Notes: a model not told the origin generated them from the letters alone. A DNA stretch of 64,000 nucleotides from Henriciella sp045287255 (GCF_045287255.1 NZ_CP137142.1:806001-870000); one strand, 5' to 3'; positions 24,572-34,093 are shown, counted from the first letter of the stretch. A program made the numbers and translations.

Positions 24572-24781
24572 CTATCCAGCAATATCTTCCTGAAGCACGG
24601 TCATGTTGAACGAGTATGATGTTTCGCCATCGTCAACGTCCTTGTAAACAACCGCCAGAAATTCCGCGCCGAGATAAACCTCAACAGAGTCATCGGTTTC
24701 CTTGCGGGCGATCAGGCGCAGGCCCGGATTGAGTTTCTCTTTCAGATACGCTTCGAGGCGTAGAACTTCTTCGCGGCCCAT
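24572..24781 (-). CDS. DUF3126 family small protein
   Basis: 69 residues. LRLEAYLKEKLNPGLRLIAR, DDSVEVYLGAEFLAVVYKD and the end DGETSYSFNMTVLQEDI match DUF3126, a short family largely limited to alphaproteobacteria. It has no membrane segment and its function is unknown. Ribosome site GAAGGAGCGAGCC precedes the ATG. It is convergent with the phoH-like gene. Confidence 0.85.
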   Translation of the reverse strand: MGREEVLRLEAYLKEKLNPGLRLIARKETDDSVEVYLGAEFLAVVYKDVDDGETSYSFNMTVLQEDIAG

Positions 24782-24866
24782 GGCTCGCTCCTTCTTAGGT
24801 CAGATACTTAAGGCCGAGCCATAATGGTCTGCGCGCCGGATTGAAACCATAGAGGCGAAACTTTCC

Positions 24867-25229
24867 TCAGCTTTCCATGCGCTCCTGAACAGCAGCTTCA
24901 ACGGGGTCAACTGGCTGCCCATTGGCGATGCGCCACATCAGGCCGATCAGGAAGAACAGGATTTCGACAATTGCTCGCGCAATCAGCGTCATCAGAATAC
25001 CGAAGATCGTGCTTTCATTGACGAGCGTACGAAACAGGAATTTGCCTTGTTCGGGGATATCCGGATTACGGATCCACTCCTGGTTGGCGATATAATTGGC
25101 AAAATCATTGAGCTGGTTCAGCTGCTGTGGGAACAGGACAAGCCCTGCCAACATCAGAACAATCACCATAAAGAATGTCGCCACAATCTTGGCGGACGCA
25201 TTGCTCATCACGCGCACAAAAACCCACAT
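24867..25229 (-). CDS. Hypothetical two-pass membrane protein
   Basis: 120 residues from ATG 25229 (AAGGGG upstream at good spacing). One membrane segment lies at residues about 15-35 (KIVATFFMVIVLMLAGLVLF) and another near the C terminus (AIVEILFFLIGLMW), leaving a polar loop of about 55 residues. No family recognised. It resembles small integral proteins with both ends in the cytoplasm. It is the last gene before the crotonase in the leftward strand. Confidence 0.65.
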   Translation of the reverse strand: MWVFVRVMSNASAKIVATFFMVIVLMLAGLVLFPQQLNQLNDFANYIANQEWIRNPDIPEQGKFLFRTLVNESTIFGILMTLIARAIVEILFFLIGLMWRIANGQPVDPVEAAVQERMES

Positions 25230-25296
25230 CACCGATACCCCTTCGTTTTAGAGGCGTAACATATCCGGTGATGGGGATTTCGCAAAAGGAAAAAGC

Positions 25297-26076
25297 CTAT
25301 TCGCCAGACCAGTTTGGTTTCCGCTTCTGGGCGAAGGCCAACGGACCTTCGATAAAGTCTGGCCCTTTGAGCATATTGCTGATGCCGTCATAGCGCTTGG
25401 AAAAGGCTTCCTCGAAGTTGGCGGTATTCAGGCCCTCCATGACCACCTCCTTGGAGCAGCGGATCGATGCTGGGCTGCACTCACAGATCATATTGGCCCA
25501 GCGCACTGCCGCCTCCATCAGCTCAGCCTGTGGGACAACTTCATTGACGAAGCCAAGCTCTTTGCCTTCCTCAGCCATCACATGACGCCCGGTCAGGATC
25601 ATGCCCATGGCCTGTTTCAAGCCAATCTGACGGGGGAGGCGATGCAGACCCCCTGCAAGGGCGGCGAGGCCCACCTTCGGTTCAGGCAGGGCAAACCGGG
25701 CATTGTCAGAAGCGATGATCAGGTCGCAAGCAAGCGCGATTTCAAAACCACCCCCCATCGCTACGCCATTCACCGCAGCAATCACAGGCTTGTGCAAGTC
25801 GTAGCGATTGGTCAGGCCACCAAATCCGCTGGGCACTGGAAACATTTCTCCGCCCTCAGCCTGATAACGCAGATCATTGCCTGCGCTGAACGCGCGATCG
25901 CCTGCGCCTGTGATGATCGCGACCCAAAGATCTTTATTTGCGGCGAAATCATCAAACACTTCACCCAGCGCTTTATTGGCTGGTGGATGCAATGCGTTCA
26001 TTTTAGCAGGGCGGTTCATCTCAACGATGAGAATGTTGCCTTCAACGCGGGTGTTTACAAAATCTGTGTCACTCAT
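25297..26076 (-). CDS. Enoyl-CoA hydratase/isomerase (crotonase) family protein
   Basis: 259 residues. The oxyanion-hole blocks AFSAGNDLRYQ and VNGVAMGGGFEIALACDLIIA are present, along with FALPEPKVGLAALAGGLHRLPR, in which the catalytic Glu of hydratases is expected (PEPKVGL). The C-terminal YDGISNMLKGPDFIEGPLAFAQKRKPNW is the usual closing helix. It acts on an enoyl-CoA thioester in fatty-acid or amino-acid breakdown; the exact substrate is open. Together with the acyl-CoA ligase and EtfBA it fits acyl-CoA metabolism, although the genes are not adjacent. Confidence 0.9.
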   Translation of the reverse strand: MSDTDFVNTRVEGNILIVEMNRPAKMNALHPPANKALGEVFDDFAANKDLWVAIITGAGDRAFSAGNDLRYQAEGGEMFPVPSGFGGLTNRYDLHKPVIAAVNGVAMGGGFEIALACDLIIASDNARFALPEPKVGLAALAGGLHRLPRQIGLKQAMGMILTGRHVMAEEGKELGFVNEVVPQAELMEAAVRWANMICECSPASIRCSKEVVMEGLNTANFEEAFSKRYDGISNMLKGPDFIEGPLAFAQKRKPNWSGE

Positions 26077-26157
26077 GGTTTGCTCCCGAAAATGTCTTTT
26101 CGGCAGGCTACGGCGCGAGCGTGGTGAATCAAGCCTGACCCAGCGAGAGCAGAGGGC

Positions 26158-27795
26158 TTATGCCACTTCCATTTCAACCGGCGCGGGAGCGGCATTACCC
26201 AGAATGAGGTCAGCGGCCTTCTCAGCAATCATCATGGTCGGCGCATTTGTATTGCCGCCGATCAGTGTTGGCATGACTGAGGCATCAATGACACGCAGAC
26301 CTTCGACACCGCGCACACGCAAGTCGCCATCCAGTGGGCTGCTATCATGGATACCCATCGCGACGGTCCCAACCGGGTGGTAGATGGTTTCACCCTTGCT
26401 GCGGATGAAGGCATCAATCTCTTCATCAGTGCGCACGCTCTCGCCAGGCAGGATTTCAGTCCCGCGCAGCGCATTAAAGGCATTCTGTCCGGCAATGTCC
26501 CGCATCATCTTGACCGCTTCGCGCATCGTGCGGCGATCTTCTTCAGTGGCGAGGTAGTTTGGATCAATCAGTGGATGGTCAAATGGATCAGCGCTCGCCA
26601 ATGTAACACTACCGCGGCTTTCGGGGCGTAGCTGACAGGCGTGTATCGTAAAGCCGTCCTTGCCGATGTCGGTATTGCCATGATTGATCATCGCGGCGTT
26701 GACATAGTGAAGCTGTAAGTCCGGGCGGTCGAGTCCTTCACGGGACTTGAGGAATGCGCCCGCTTGCAGGAAGTTATCTGCGCCCGCGCCCTTCTTCGAC
26801 ATCAGGTATTTCAGCCCGACTCCGATTTTCTTCAGGCCTGCCTGCTGTGAATAGGCGGAGAGCTTTTGGGTCATCTCATGGACGACAGTGACATCAAGAT
26901 GATCCTGCAGGTTCGCACCCACCCCAGGCAGATCCGCGATTGAAGCAATGCCATGTTTGCGAATGGTGTCCGCTGGCCCGATCCCTGACAGCATCAGGAT
27001 TTGCGGAGACTGAACGGCTCCAGCGCAGACAATAACTTCTTTGTTGCAATGAATAAGCTCTGGCTGGGCCCCCTTCTTCGCAACCACTTCAACACCATGC
27101 GCCGTGCCGCCCCGGAACACGACCCGGCTGACAAGAGCTGTCGATTTTACGGTCAGGTTGGGGCGATCGAGAACAGGGCGCAGATAAGCGAAAGATGAGC
27201 TCCATCGCTCCCCTTCATGGATCGTGCGCTGGTAGGGGCCGAAGCCTTCCTGCTGGGTTCCGTTGAAGTCGTCTGTCTGTTTGTAACCTGCTTCAGAGCC
27301 AGCTTGAAGAAATGCCTCATAAGATGCTGAATCCATAGGGCTATCTGAAACTTTCAGAGGGCCATCGCCGCCATGAAACTCAGTCTCGCCGCGCTCATAA
27401 CCCTCATTGCGCTTAAAGTAGGGCAGGACATCGTCAAAGCCCCAGCCGCGTAGACCAGTTTGGCGCCATTGGTCATAATCGCGCGCATGGCCGCGGATAT
27501 AGATCATACCGTTGATCGAGGAGGAGCCACCCCAGCCACGACCGCGCGGCCACCATAGCTTGCGATTGTCCATATGGGCCTGTGGTTCTGTCCAGAAGCC
27601 CCAATTGTAGGGGTTCTCTTCTTTAATCAGGCTCCCAACCCCCGCAGGCATCCTTACCATCAAGGAGTTGTCTTTTTTGCCCGCCTCAATCAAGCAAACC
27701 TTTATATCAGGATTTGCACTTAGGCGGTTAGCAAGCACACAGCCAGCACTCCCCGCGCCGACAATAATATAATCAAAGTCGCCCTCAATATGCAT
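26158..27795 (-). CDS. GMC oxidoreductase (choline dehydrogenase-like)
   Basis: 545 residues. The FAD Rossmann motif GAGSAGCVLANRL is at 13-25. WWPRGRGWGGSSSINGMIYIRG is GMC signature 1 and GAVQSPQILMLSGIGP is signature 2. The C-terminal catalytic His-containing stretch IYHPVGTVAMG and the second His/Asn region (GGNTNAPTMMIAEKAADLIL) complete the family. It oxidises an alcohol, with flavin passing electrons on. Choline, aliphatic alcohols and polyethylene glycols are family substrates; none can be chosen here. Confidence 0.92.
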   Translation of the reverse strand: MHIEGDFDYIIVGAGSAGCVLANRLSANPDIKVCLIEAGKKDNSLMVRMPAGVGSLIKEENPYNWGFWTEPQAHMDNRKLWWPRGRGWGGSSSINGMIYIRGHARDYDQWRQTGLRGWGFDDVLPYFKRNEGYERGETEFHGGDGPLKVSDSPMDSASYEAFLQAGSEAGYKQTDDFNGTQQEGFGPYQRTIHEGERWSSSFAYLRPVLDRPNLTVKSTALVSRVVFRGGTAHGVEVVAKKGAQPELIHCNKEVIVCAGAVQSPQILMLSGIGPADTIRKHGIASIADLPGVGANLQDHLDVTVVHEMTQKLSAYSQQAGLKKIGVGLKYLMSKKGAGADNFLQAGAFLKSREGLDRPDLQLHYVNAAMINHGNTDIGKDGFTIHACQLRPESRGSVTLASADPFDHPLIDPNYLATEEDRRTMREAVKMMRDIAGQNAFNALRGTEILPGESVRTDEEIDAFIRSKGETIYHPVGTVAMGIHDSSPLDGDLRVRGVEGLRVIDASVMPTLIGGNTNAPTMMIAEKAADLILGNAAPAPVEMEVA

Positions 27796-27931
27796 GACCA
27801 GATCCCGTAATCTTGTTTAACCGAATAGTTGAACAGTTTTTAGAACCTATCAACCTCCTGTAAACGGATTTCGGGCAGAAGTTGTATTCGGAGACGTTGG
27901 GCGGAACGTCGGGTGACATACGGAGACATCA

Positions 27932-28543
27932 ATGCAGCCTGCTAGGCTTTCACCCCGCCATGGTGAACTATTAGCTGAAGATGATAAGATACGTAGCGAG
28001 AAGGATCGCCGTCGCCACCAGCGGATTCCTCTTCGTTTGGGTGGACGTTTCCTCCTTGATGGCAATGACCATGCCCTGACAACCCTGAACGTCTCCTGTG
28101 GAGGTGGTCTCTTCCGAGCGCATACGATCCCACCAGCGAACACGCAGGTTGTTTGTTATCTTGATGAGATTGGCCGGATTGCCGGTGAAGTTGTGCGTGG
28201 CAGTGATCAAACCTTCGCGGTTGTATTTGAGGCGACAGATCGAAAACGTGACAAGCTGGCTGATCAGCTCATGTGGATTCTCAATAAGGAGCGGTATGGC
28301 TTTGATGAGATTCGTTCAGCCAAACGCTATGCTGGCGGGAAAGAGGCAACAGTCTACCGGTCCAGTGGGCAGAAACTGATGTGCCGCGTCCTGGATATAT
28401 CCCTGACGGGCGCTGCGTTTGAGCATACTGGCCCGCAGCTGATTATTGGTGAGTACGTTAAGGTTGGTCGGCTTCATGGGGTCGTCGTTCGCTCTACACC
28501 CGGTGAGTTTGCGATCCGGATCGTGAAACCTGAAGATGCGTAA
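27932..28543 (+). CDS. Protein with two tandem PilZ domains (c-di-GMP receptor)
   Basis: 203 residues, ribosome site CGGAGACATCA. The first domain has RRRHQR followed by LNVSCGGGLFRA. The second has RSAKR and then CRVLDISLTGAAFE. Each half therefore carries both the RxxxR and the [D/N]xSxxG motifs that bind cyclic di-GMP. Tandem PilZ proteins sense c-di-GMP and alter motility or adhesion, but no effector domain accompanies them. It is followed by cysE. Confidence 0.85.
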   Translation: MQPARLSPRHGELLAEDDKIRSEKDRRRHQRIPLRLGGRFLLDGNDHALTTLNVSCGGGLFRAHTIPPANTQVVCYLDEIGRIAGEVVRGSDQTFAVVFEATDRKRDKLADQLMWILNKERYGFDEIRSAKRYAGGKEATVYRSSGQKLMCRVLDISLTGAAFEHTGPQLIIGEYVKVGRLHGVVVRSTPGEFAIRIVKPEDA

Positions 28544-28611
28544 CGTCACGAAGGCGTGACTTGAACTCAAGGGGCTATTGATCCACCTATACATCGGAAT
28601 GGAGGATCATC

Positions 28612-29424
28612 ATGCAGGACAATCCCGATATCGGTGCAGCGCCACCTGTGTGGACACGGCTACGGTTTGAGGCGCGTGCTGCCGCTGCTGATGAGCCAAC
28701 AATGGCGAGTTACATTGACGCCGCAATCCTCAGCCATGACACGATTTGCCGGGCATTAGCATTTCATATGGCGGAGAAACTGGCGGGTCCGGAAATGGGC
28801 GCGCAGCAAGTACGCCACGTGGTCGCCAATGCTTATGATCTGAACCCTGACCTGGTTGAAGCGGCAGAAGCCGATATGCAGGCCGTGCTTGAGCGCGATC
28901 CAGCCTGCCGTGGCCTGTTGCAGCCCTTCCTGTTCTTCAAAGGCTTTCTCGCCCTGCAAACATATCGCGTCGCCAACCATTTGTGGCGGCAGGGGCGTGA
29001 AACGCTCGCTTTCCATTTCCAATCGCGCGCCAGTGAGCTGTTTGGGGTTGATATACACCCGGCGGCTCAGATCGGGCGCGGGGTGATGCTTGACCATGCA
29101 ACCGACATCACAATCGGTGAAACGGCGATCGTTGGCGACAATTGCTCGCTTCTGCATGGGGTCACACTCGGCGGGACAGGTAAGGAAGTCGGTGATCGTC
29201 ACCCGAAAATCGGCAAAGGCGTTCTGCTTTCGGTTGGGGCAAAAGTCCTTGGCAATATTACCATTGGTGATGAGGCCAAAGTGGCAGCAGGCTCTGTAGT
29301 TCTGAAAGATGTCCACGCGCGCTGCACGGTTGCGGGCGTTCCAGCCAAGCCGGTTGGGCAACAGCCTTGCTGTGAGCCTGCGCGGAACATGGATCAGTCC
29401 ATCCCGGACGATACGACGGCCTAG
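28612..29424 (+). CDS. cysE: Serine O-acetyltransferase
   Basis: 270 residues: an N-terminal helical domain (WTRLRFEARAAAADEPTMAS) and a C-terminal left-handed beta-helix. DIHPAAQIGRGVMLDHATDI carries the catalytic His and VTLGGTGKEVGDRHPKIG the acetyl-CoA site. CysE makes O-acetylserine, the precursor of cysteine. It overlaps the end of the convergent TerB-like gene by four bases. CCEPARNMD at its C terminus is typical of variable tails. Confidence 0.95.
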   Translation: MQDNPDIGAAPPVWTRLRFEARAAAADEPTMASYIDAAILSHDTICRALAFHMAEKLAGPEMGAQQVRHVVANAYDLNPDLVEAAEADMQAVLERDPACRGLLQPFLFFKGFLALQTYRVANHLWRQGRETLAFHFQSRASELFGVDIHPAAQIGRGVMLDHATDITIGETAIVGDNCSLLHGVTLGGTGKEVGDRHPKIGKGVLLSVGAKVLGNITIGDEAKVAAGSVVLKDVHARCTVAGVPAKPVGQQPCCEPARNMDQSIPDDTTA

Positions 29425-29957
29425 ACTTTCAGGCTCGCTTTCTGGCGAAACTGACTAATCAGGTCGAGTTGGCTTGGGCTTGGTGCCCCTTCGGCTTCGG
29501 AAACAGCAACGAGCATCGAGTCGAGGTCGACAAGTTCTTTATTCCCCATCCCCGGAACCTGCTTGATGAAATCAGTCATCCGCGCCACAACGACATGGGC
29601 TGCTCCGCCATTGCGTGATAGCCAGCCTGCCTGCGCCATTAATTCGGTGGCGTCGGCTTCGGTGAAATCGAAATGATGCATGATTTCCGCGCGAATTGTG
29701 GCTTCCTGATTGGTCGTTAGAGCGCCGCGGGCCTGTGCTACTTCAAGCATCAGAATCGTCGCCGCCTCGCGTGGGTCGTCAACGACGGACAACCCGGCTT
29801 TGCCTGACCTATTCTTAAACCGCATTTTACGTGGGAGATTGGCAACAGTCTCGGCAATCTTGCGACCATCCCGGGCGACATCCCGCAGGACTTTCAGGCG
29901 CCAGTACCAGACCGCGATAAAGCCGATCAGTCCAATCAGTAGGCCAAGAATATGCAT
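29421..29957 (-). CDS. TerB-like domain protein with membrane anchor
   Basis: 178 residues. Residues 1-20 form a membrane segment (LGLLIGLIGFIAVWYW) with basic residues after it. The rest is an all-helical TerB-type domain: DDPREAATILMLEVAQARGALT then IMHHFDFTEADATELM. TerB domains are metal-binding proteins associated with tellurite resistance and stress. This one lacks any other ter gene, so its role is unknown. The start codon overlaps the ribosome site AGGGAC region. Confidence 0.75.
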   Translation of the reverse strand: MHILGLLIGLIGFIAVWYWRLKVLRDVARDGRKIAETVANLPRKMRFKNRSGKAGLSVVDDPREAATILMLEVAQARGALTTNQEATIRAEIMHHFDFTEADATELMAQAGWLSRNGGAAHVVVARMTDFIKQVPGMGNKELVDLDSMLVAVSEAEGAPSPSQLDLISQFRQKASLKV

Positions 29958-30045
29958 ATACGTCGTCCCTGATGCCGTGTGCCCTTTAACCTAGCCGATC
30001 CCAGATGTGGCTTGAAGGGGGAAATCATATCCGTCAAAGAAAGAT

Positions 30046-30411
30046 ATGACCTTGGAAGAGTATAACGCATTTTGCGGTGATTTGGTGGCCACCAGCCATG
30101 TTGTGCAATGGGGGGAGAGTCACGTCTGGAAAGTCGGCGGTAAAGTCTTCGCCATTGCAGGGTGGAGCGATGACGATGCTTTCGCTGTGACTTTTAAAGT
30201 GACGCCGCTCTCATACGATATCCTGAAAGACCAACCCGGTTTGCGTCCCGCGCCCTATCTGGCGTCGCGCGGTATGAAATGGATCCAGCATTATCAGGAC
30301 TGCGGTCTCGATGACGAAGCCCTACGTGACTATATACAAACAAGCCACCGACTGGTCGCCGATGGCTTGTCCAAGAAGAAACAACGGGAACTCGGCTTAC
30401 TCAGCGCCTGA
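30046..30411 (+). CDS. MmcQ/YjbR family DNA-binding-fold protein
   Basis: 121 residues. EEYNAFCGDLVATSHVVQWG, VWKVGGKVFAIAGW and FKVTPLSYDILKDQPGLRPAPYLASRGMKWI match the MmcQ/YjbR fold, a small alpha/beta domain related to the CyaY-like superfamily. Family members have been annotated as DNA-binding, yet their function is unsettled. The stop codon sits directly against that of the convergent PQQ enzyme gene. Confidence 0.85.
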   Translation: MTLEEYNAFCGDLVATSHVVQWGESHVWKVGGKVFAIAGWSDDDAFAVTFKVTPLSYDILKDQPGLRPAPYLASRGMKWIQHYQDCGLDDEALRDYIQTSHRLVADGLSKKKQRELGLLSA

Positions 30412-32592
30412 TTATTCAACCTCGCTTGCCGTTTCGACCTGATCGCCCGGATTATGGGCCTGCGTGACCACATAGGCACGGATGGCTTCAACCTCATCCT
30501 CAGTCAGGACGTCGGCGAAAGACACCATACCAATCGACTGCAGGTTGCCATCAACCACAACGCCTTTCCAGCTTTCAGCATTGGCGGTGTAGATCGACCA
30601 GCGCAGGTCCGGCAGGACACCGCCAGATACCGCAAACGGCCCATGGCAGACCGCACAGTTGCGGGCATAGTGGACAAGGCCTTCTGCGAGTTGCGTTTCG
30701 GTGCCGAACTCTGGCGTCTGTGCCACGCGTTCGACCAATGGCAGATCGATGTCAGGAATGGTGCCATCGCCGCCGAGTTTGAACGTAACAACCTTGCCAA
30801 CCGCTGGGGGCACTTTGTCTTCAAAGGCAAAGCCAGCCGTCAGGATATAGGCTGAGCCCCAACCCGTCGTGATGGTCACATATTGCTCACCATCAATCTC
30901 GAATGTGCCGGGGCCGGAGGCGGCGCCAGATTTCACATCATGGCTCCACAGCGTTTGACCCGTTGCGGCGTCATAAGCGGCAAAGTCGCCATTGAGTTTG
31001 CCCTGGAAGACGACCCCGCCAGCCGTTGACAGGACGCCACCATTCCATGGGCCTTCATGCTCAACGGTCCAGCGCGGCTCCTGCGCCACCGGGTCCCAGG
31101 CGATCAATCGCCCCTTGAGGCCAGACCGCAGGAACTTGGTGACTTCTGCGCCGACCAGCGGTGGAACTCCAGCCGCGAAGTCTGCGCCCGTATTCCACTT
31201 CGCAGGTTTCTCGGCAAAGCGTGGATCGGTTTGATAGGCTTGTGGAATTTCCTGGGCTGGAATGTAGGCAAGGCCAACATCGGGATTGAAAGCCATCGGG
31301 TGCCAGTTATGCCCACCCAGCGGACCTGGTGTTTGCAGATAAGGCTCGGTGTCATAGCGTGCTTCTGGAACCTCAATCGGGCGCCCTGTTTCATCGAGAC
31401 CTGTGGCCCAATTGACGGGCACATAATTATTTCCGGAAACAAAGGCGCCTGTGGCTGCATCAATGACGTAGAAATAGCCATTCTTGGGGGCCTGCATGAC
31501 CACGCGCTGATCAGCACCACCCTCGCCAACGGGCAAGTCTGCGATGATCAAGGTCTGTGTGGCCGTATAGTCCCAATTGTCGCCGGGCGTGGTTTGGAAA
31601 TGCCACTTATAGGCCCCGGTATCGGCATCGACGGCAACGATTGAAGACAGGAACAGGTTGTCCCCACCGGATGGGTCACGCAGGCGCTGGTTCCATGGGC
31701 TGCCATTGCCAACGCCAAAGATGACATTGTCATTGACCTCATCATAAATGATCGAGTCCCAGACGGTTCCGCCGCCACCAGATGTCGTCCACTCGCCTTC
31801 ATCGCCCCATGTCACGTTGCCAACACTTTCAAAGGCGGCATCTGAGACTGCGCCATCGGGCTGCTTGTTCGGGTTCGGTGTGGTGTAGAAACGCCAGATG
31901 GTTTCGCCTGTATCAACATCGTAGGCCGAGATATACCCGCGTACCCCCAGCTCTGCCCCGCCATTACCGATCAGGACTTTGCCATCGACGACTCGTGGCG
32001 CGCCAGTGATCGTATAGGGTCGGGACTGATCCACGGTGACCTTGGACCAGAGAACGTAACCCGTTTTGGCGTCGAGGGCTTCAACCCGGCCATCAATCAC
32101 GCCCAAAAAAACCTTGCCTTCGTAAACTGCGACACCGCGATTAACGACGTCGCAGCAGGCATTCACGCCAACGGCGCGGTCCACACCCGGATCATAGACC
32201 CAAAGCTCTTCGCCAGTTTTTGCATCAAGGGCATAAACGACAGACCATGCCGAGGTCACATACATCACCCCGTCAATCACGATCGGCGTCGACTCAACGC
32301 CGCGCGAGGTCGAGAGATCATACGTCCAGGCAACGCCAAGATCAGCGACATTGGCTGTATTGATATTGGTCAGGGGGGAGTGGCGCGTCTCTTCATAATT
32401 GAAGCCATAGGACAGCCACTCGGACGGGGTCGCTTCAGCATCAAGGATACGCTGCGTATTGACGCTTGCTGCTATGCTGGTTGCTTCTGGAGTCGGGGCA
32501 GGGGGCGTCTCGGAGACCGGGTCGCCAGAGCCGCAAGCCGACAGAAGCGATAGAGAGAGCGCAGCGCCAAGCGCCGTCATCATTGGTTTCAT
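30412..32592 (-). CDS. PQQ-dependent alcohol dehydrogenase with C-terminal cytochrome c (lipoprotein)
   Basis: 726 residues. A signal peptide ends in LLSAC, a canonical lipobox with Cys20, so the enzyme should be membrane-anchored rather than free in the periplasm. The beta-propeller domain has repeated W-motifs and the vicinal disulfide CC at 146-147. NWDYTATQTL contains the catalytic Asp region. The final domain carries one CAVCH haem c site near residue 644. This is the quinohaemoprotein alcohol dehydrogenase layout. PQQ-biosynthesis genes are not in view. Confidence 0.92.
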   Translation of the reverse strand: MKPMMTALGAALSLSLLSACGSGDPVSETPPAPTPEATSIAASVNTQRILDAEATPSEWLSYGFNYEETRHSPLTNINTANVADLGVAWTYDLSTSRGVESTPIVIDGVMYVTSAWSVVYALDAKTGEELWVYDPGVDRAVGVNACCDVVNRGVAVYEGKVFLGVIDGRVEALDAKTGYVLWSKVTVDQSRPYTITGAPRVVDGKVLIGNGGAELGVRGYISAYDVDTGETIWRFYTTPNPNKQPDGAVSDAAFESVGNVTWGDEGEWTTSGGGGTVWDSIIYDEVNDNVIFGVGNGSPWNQRLRDPSGGDNLFLSSIVAVDADTGAYKWHFQTTPGDNWDYTATQTLIIADLPVGEGGADQRVVMQAPKNGYFYVIDAATGAFVSGNNYVPVNWATGLDETGRPIEVPEARYDTEPYLQTPGPLGGHNWHPMAFNPDVGLAYIPAQEIPQAYQTDPRFAEKPAKWNTGADFAAGVPPLVGAEVTKFLRSGLKGRLIAWDPVAQEPRWTVEHEGPWNGGVLSTAGGVVFQGKLNGDFAAYDAATGQTLWSHDVKSGAASGPGTFEIDGEQYVTITTGWGSAYILTAGFAFEDKVPPAVGKVVTFKLGGDGTIPDIDLPLVERVAQTPEFGTETQLAEGLVHYARNCAVCHGPFAVSGGVLPDLRWSIYTANAESWKGVVVDGNLQSIGMVSFADVLTEDEVEAIRAYVVTQAHNPGDQVETASEVE

Positions 32593-32704
32593 GGTCGTTT
32601 CCTCACAAGGTCAGGCCTCTGACGGGCCATTGCTTGCCAGAAAGACTATGGGAATTCCCTGATCTGTCGAGGGGCGACGCTGGGGCAGGGCTCGAAGTGT
32701 TTGG

Positions 32705-34093
32705 TTACCTGTGGCGCTTGCGGATTGAGAGGCGAGCAACTTTTTTCTCAAGATGCTCTATCATCTGCCGGGCGACATCTATTTTCGTAGACGTTTCGAT
32801 GCCTTCCAAACCGGGGGAGGAATTGACCTCCAGAACCATTGGCCCTTTTGCCGATTGCAGAATATCAACGCCCGCGACTTCCAAGCCGAGTACTTTGGCC
32901 GCTCGCACTGCGGTTCGTCGTTCGCTGGGTGTGAGCTTCACTGCTTTTGCTGTGCCGCCGCGGTGAAGGTTCGACCGGAATTCACCTGCTTGTGCTTGAC
33001 GTTTCATAGCGGCGACAGCTTTGCCGCCTATAACCAGGCAGCGCACATCTGCCCCAGCAGCTTCCTTGACAAAGCCCTGCACCAGGAAGTTTGCATCAAG
33101 GCCTCTGAAAGCATCTACAAGACTTTCTGCGGCCTTTTTTGTTTCCGCAAGAACGACACCGCGTCCTTGCGTCGAAGAGAGCAGCTTGAGAACAACCGGG
33201 GGCTCACCAACAAGGCTTACCAGATCTCGCGTATCCTTGGGGGAGTGGGCGAAAGCTGTGTCGGGCATGCCAATACCAGCACGAGCAAGCAATTGATGGG
33301 CAAGAAGCTTGTCTCGCGATCTGCCAATGGCTTCAGCTTCATTCAGGCACCATGCGCCTGTAGAGTGAAACTGGCGCAGTACGGCCATGCCATATTCGGT
33401 CATTGAGGCGCCGATCCGGGGTATCACGGCATCATATGTCGGCAGCGCGCGCCCGTCATAATGCACTTCGGAATGCTCTTTTCCTACACTCAGATAACAT
33501 CGGGATGTATTAATTACATCAATATTGTGACCGCGATCACGCGCCACTTCAATCAATCGAGAGGAAGAATAGTTCTTTGGTTCACGCGTTAGAATAGCCA
33601 GTGACAAGTTCTGGGGTTCAGTTGTTTTGATTCCGACCTTTGCTGAGTATAGAGCATAGGAGAGCTCGCCTTGAACAAAGCTGCGGGTTGGTATCACTGC
33701 TGCGTCATTCCCAATAGCACTGCGCCCCAGGAGCATGCGATAACTCATAGTCTCGCGATTGGTTAGTGTGACCTGAATTTTCCGGCGAAACGCACCGATA
33801 ATCATATCTGTTACAATAACAATTCGCGTTTCAGTTTGACCGTTAGAACTGGTTACTTCTCGCTCATCGGAAATCGGGGCTTCGCAGACTCGCTTTAATC
33901 TAGGTCTGTCAGGTGAGGGGCGAATGATGAATCGCACCCAGTTTTCACCATCAGTGTTGATGAAGCGTTCAATATTATCGGCATGCAGTGCTGATGTCTT
34001 CGCGCCCGTATCAACTTTGGCTTTAATTGCGGGAAGGCCCAGTTCAGGTAGCGACAGCCATTCTTCCCAGCCCAGTTCTAATCTTGCAGACAT
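32705..34093 (-). CDS. RimB-RimK-like fusion: retropepsin-like domain and ATP-grasp ligase
   Basis: 462 residues. Residues 1-145 resemble the RimB aspartic-protease-like family (LELGWEEWLSLPELGLPAIK, then VDTGAKTSALHADN with the catalytic-type DTGA at 28-31). From about 165 the protein is RimK-like ATP-grasp: RDKLLAHQLLARAGIGMPDT, VLKLLSSTQGRGVVL, FVKEAAGADVRCLVIG, and VLEVNSSPGLEGIE at the metal site. RimK adds glutamates to ribosomal protein S6, and RimB acts with it elsewhere as a separate gene. Here both functions are in one chain. The gene is more A/T-rich than its neighbours. Confidence 0.85.
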   Translation of the reverse strand: MSARLELGWEEWLSLPELGLPAIKAKVDTGAKTSALHADNIERFINTDGENWVRFIIRPSPDRPRLKRVCEAPISDEREVTSSNGQTETRIVIVTDMIIGAFRRKIQVTLTNRETMSYRMLLGRSAIGNDAAVIPTRSFVQGELSYALYSAKVGIKTTEPQNLSLAILTREPKNYSSSRLIEVARDRGHNIDVINTSRCYLSVGKEHSEVHYDGRALPTYDAVIPRIGASMTEYGMAVLRQFHSTGAWCLNEAEAIGRSRDKLLAHQLLARAGIGMPDTAFAHSPKDTRDLVSLVGEPPVVLKLLSSTQGRGVVLAETKKAAESLVDAFRGLDANFLVQGFVKEAAGADVRCLVIGGKAVAAMKRQAQAGEFRSNLHRGGTAKAVKLTPSERRTAVRAAKVLGLEVAGVDILQSAKGPMVLEVNSSPGLEGIETSTKIDVARQMIEHLEKKVARLSIRKRHR

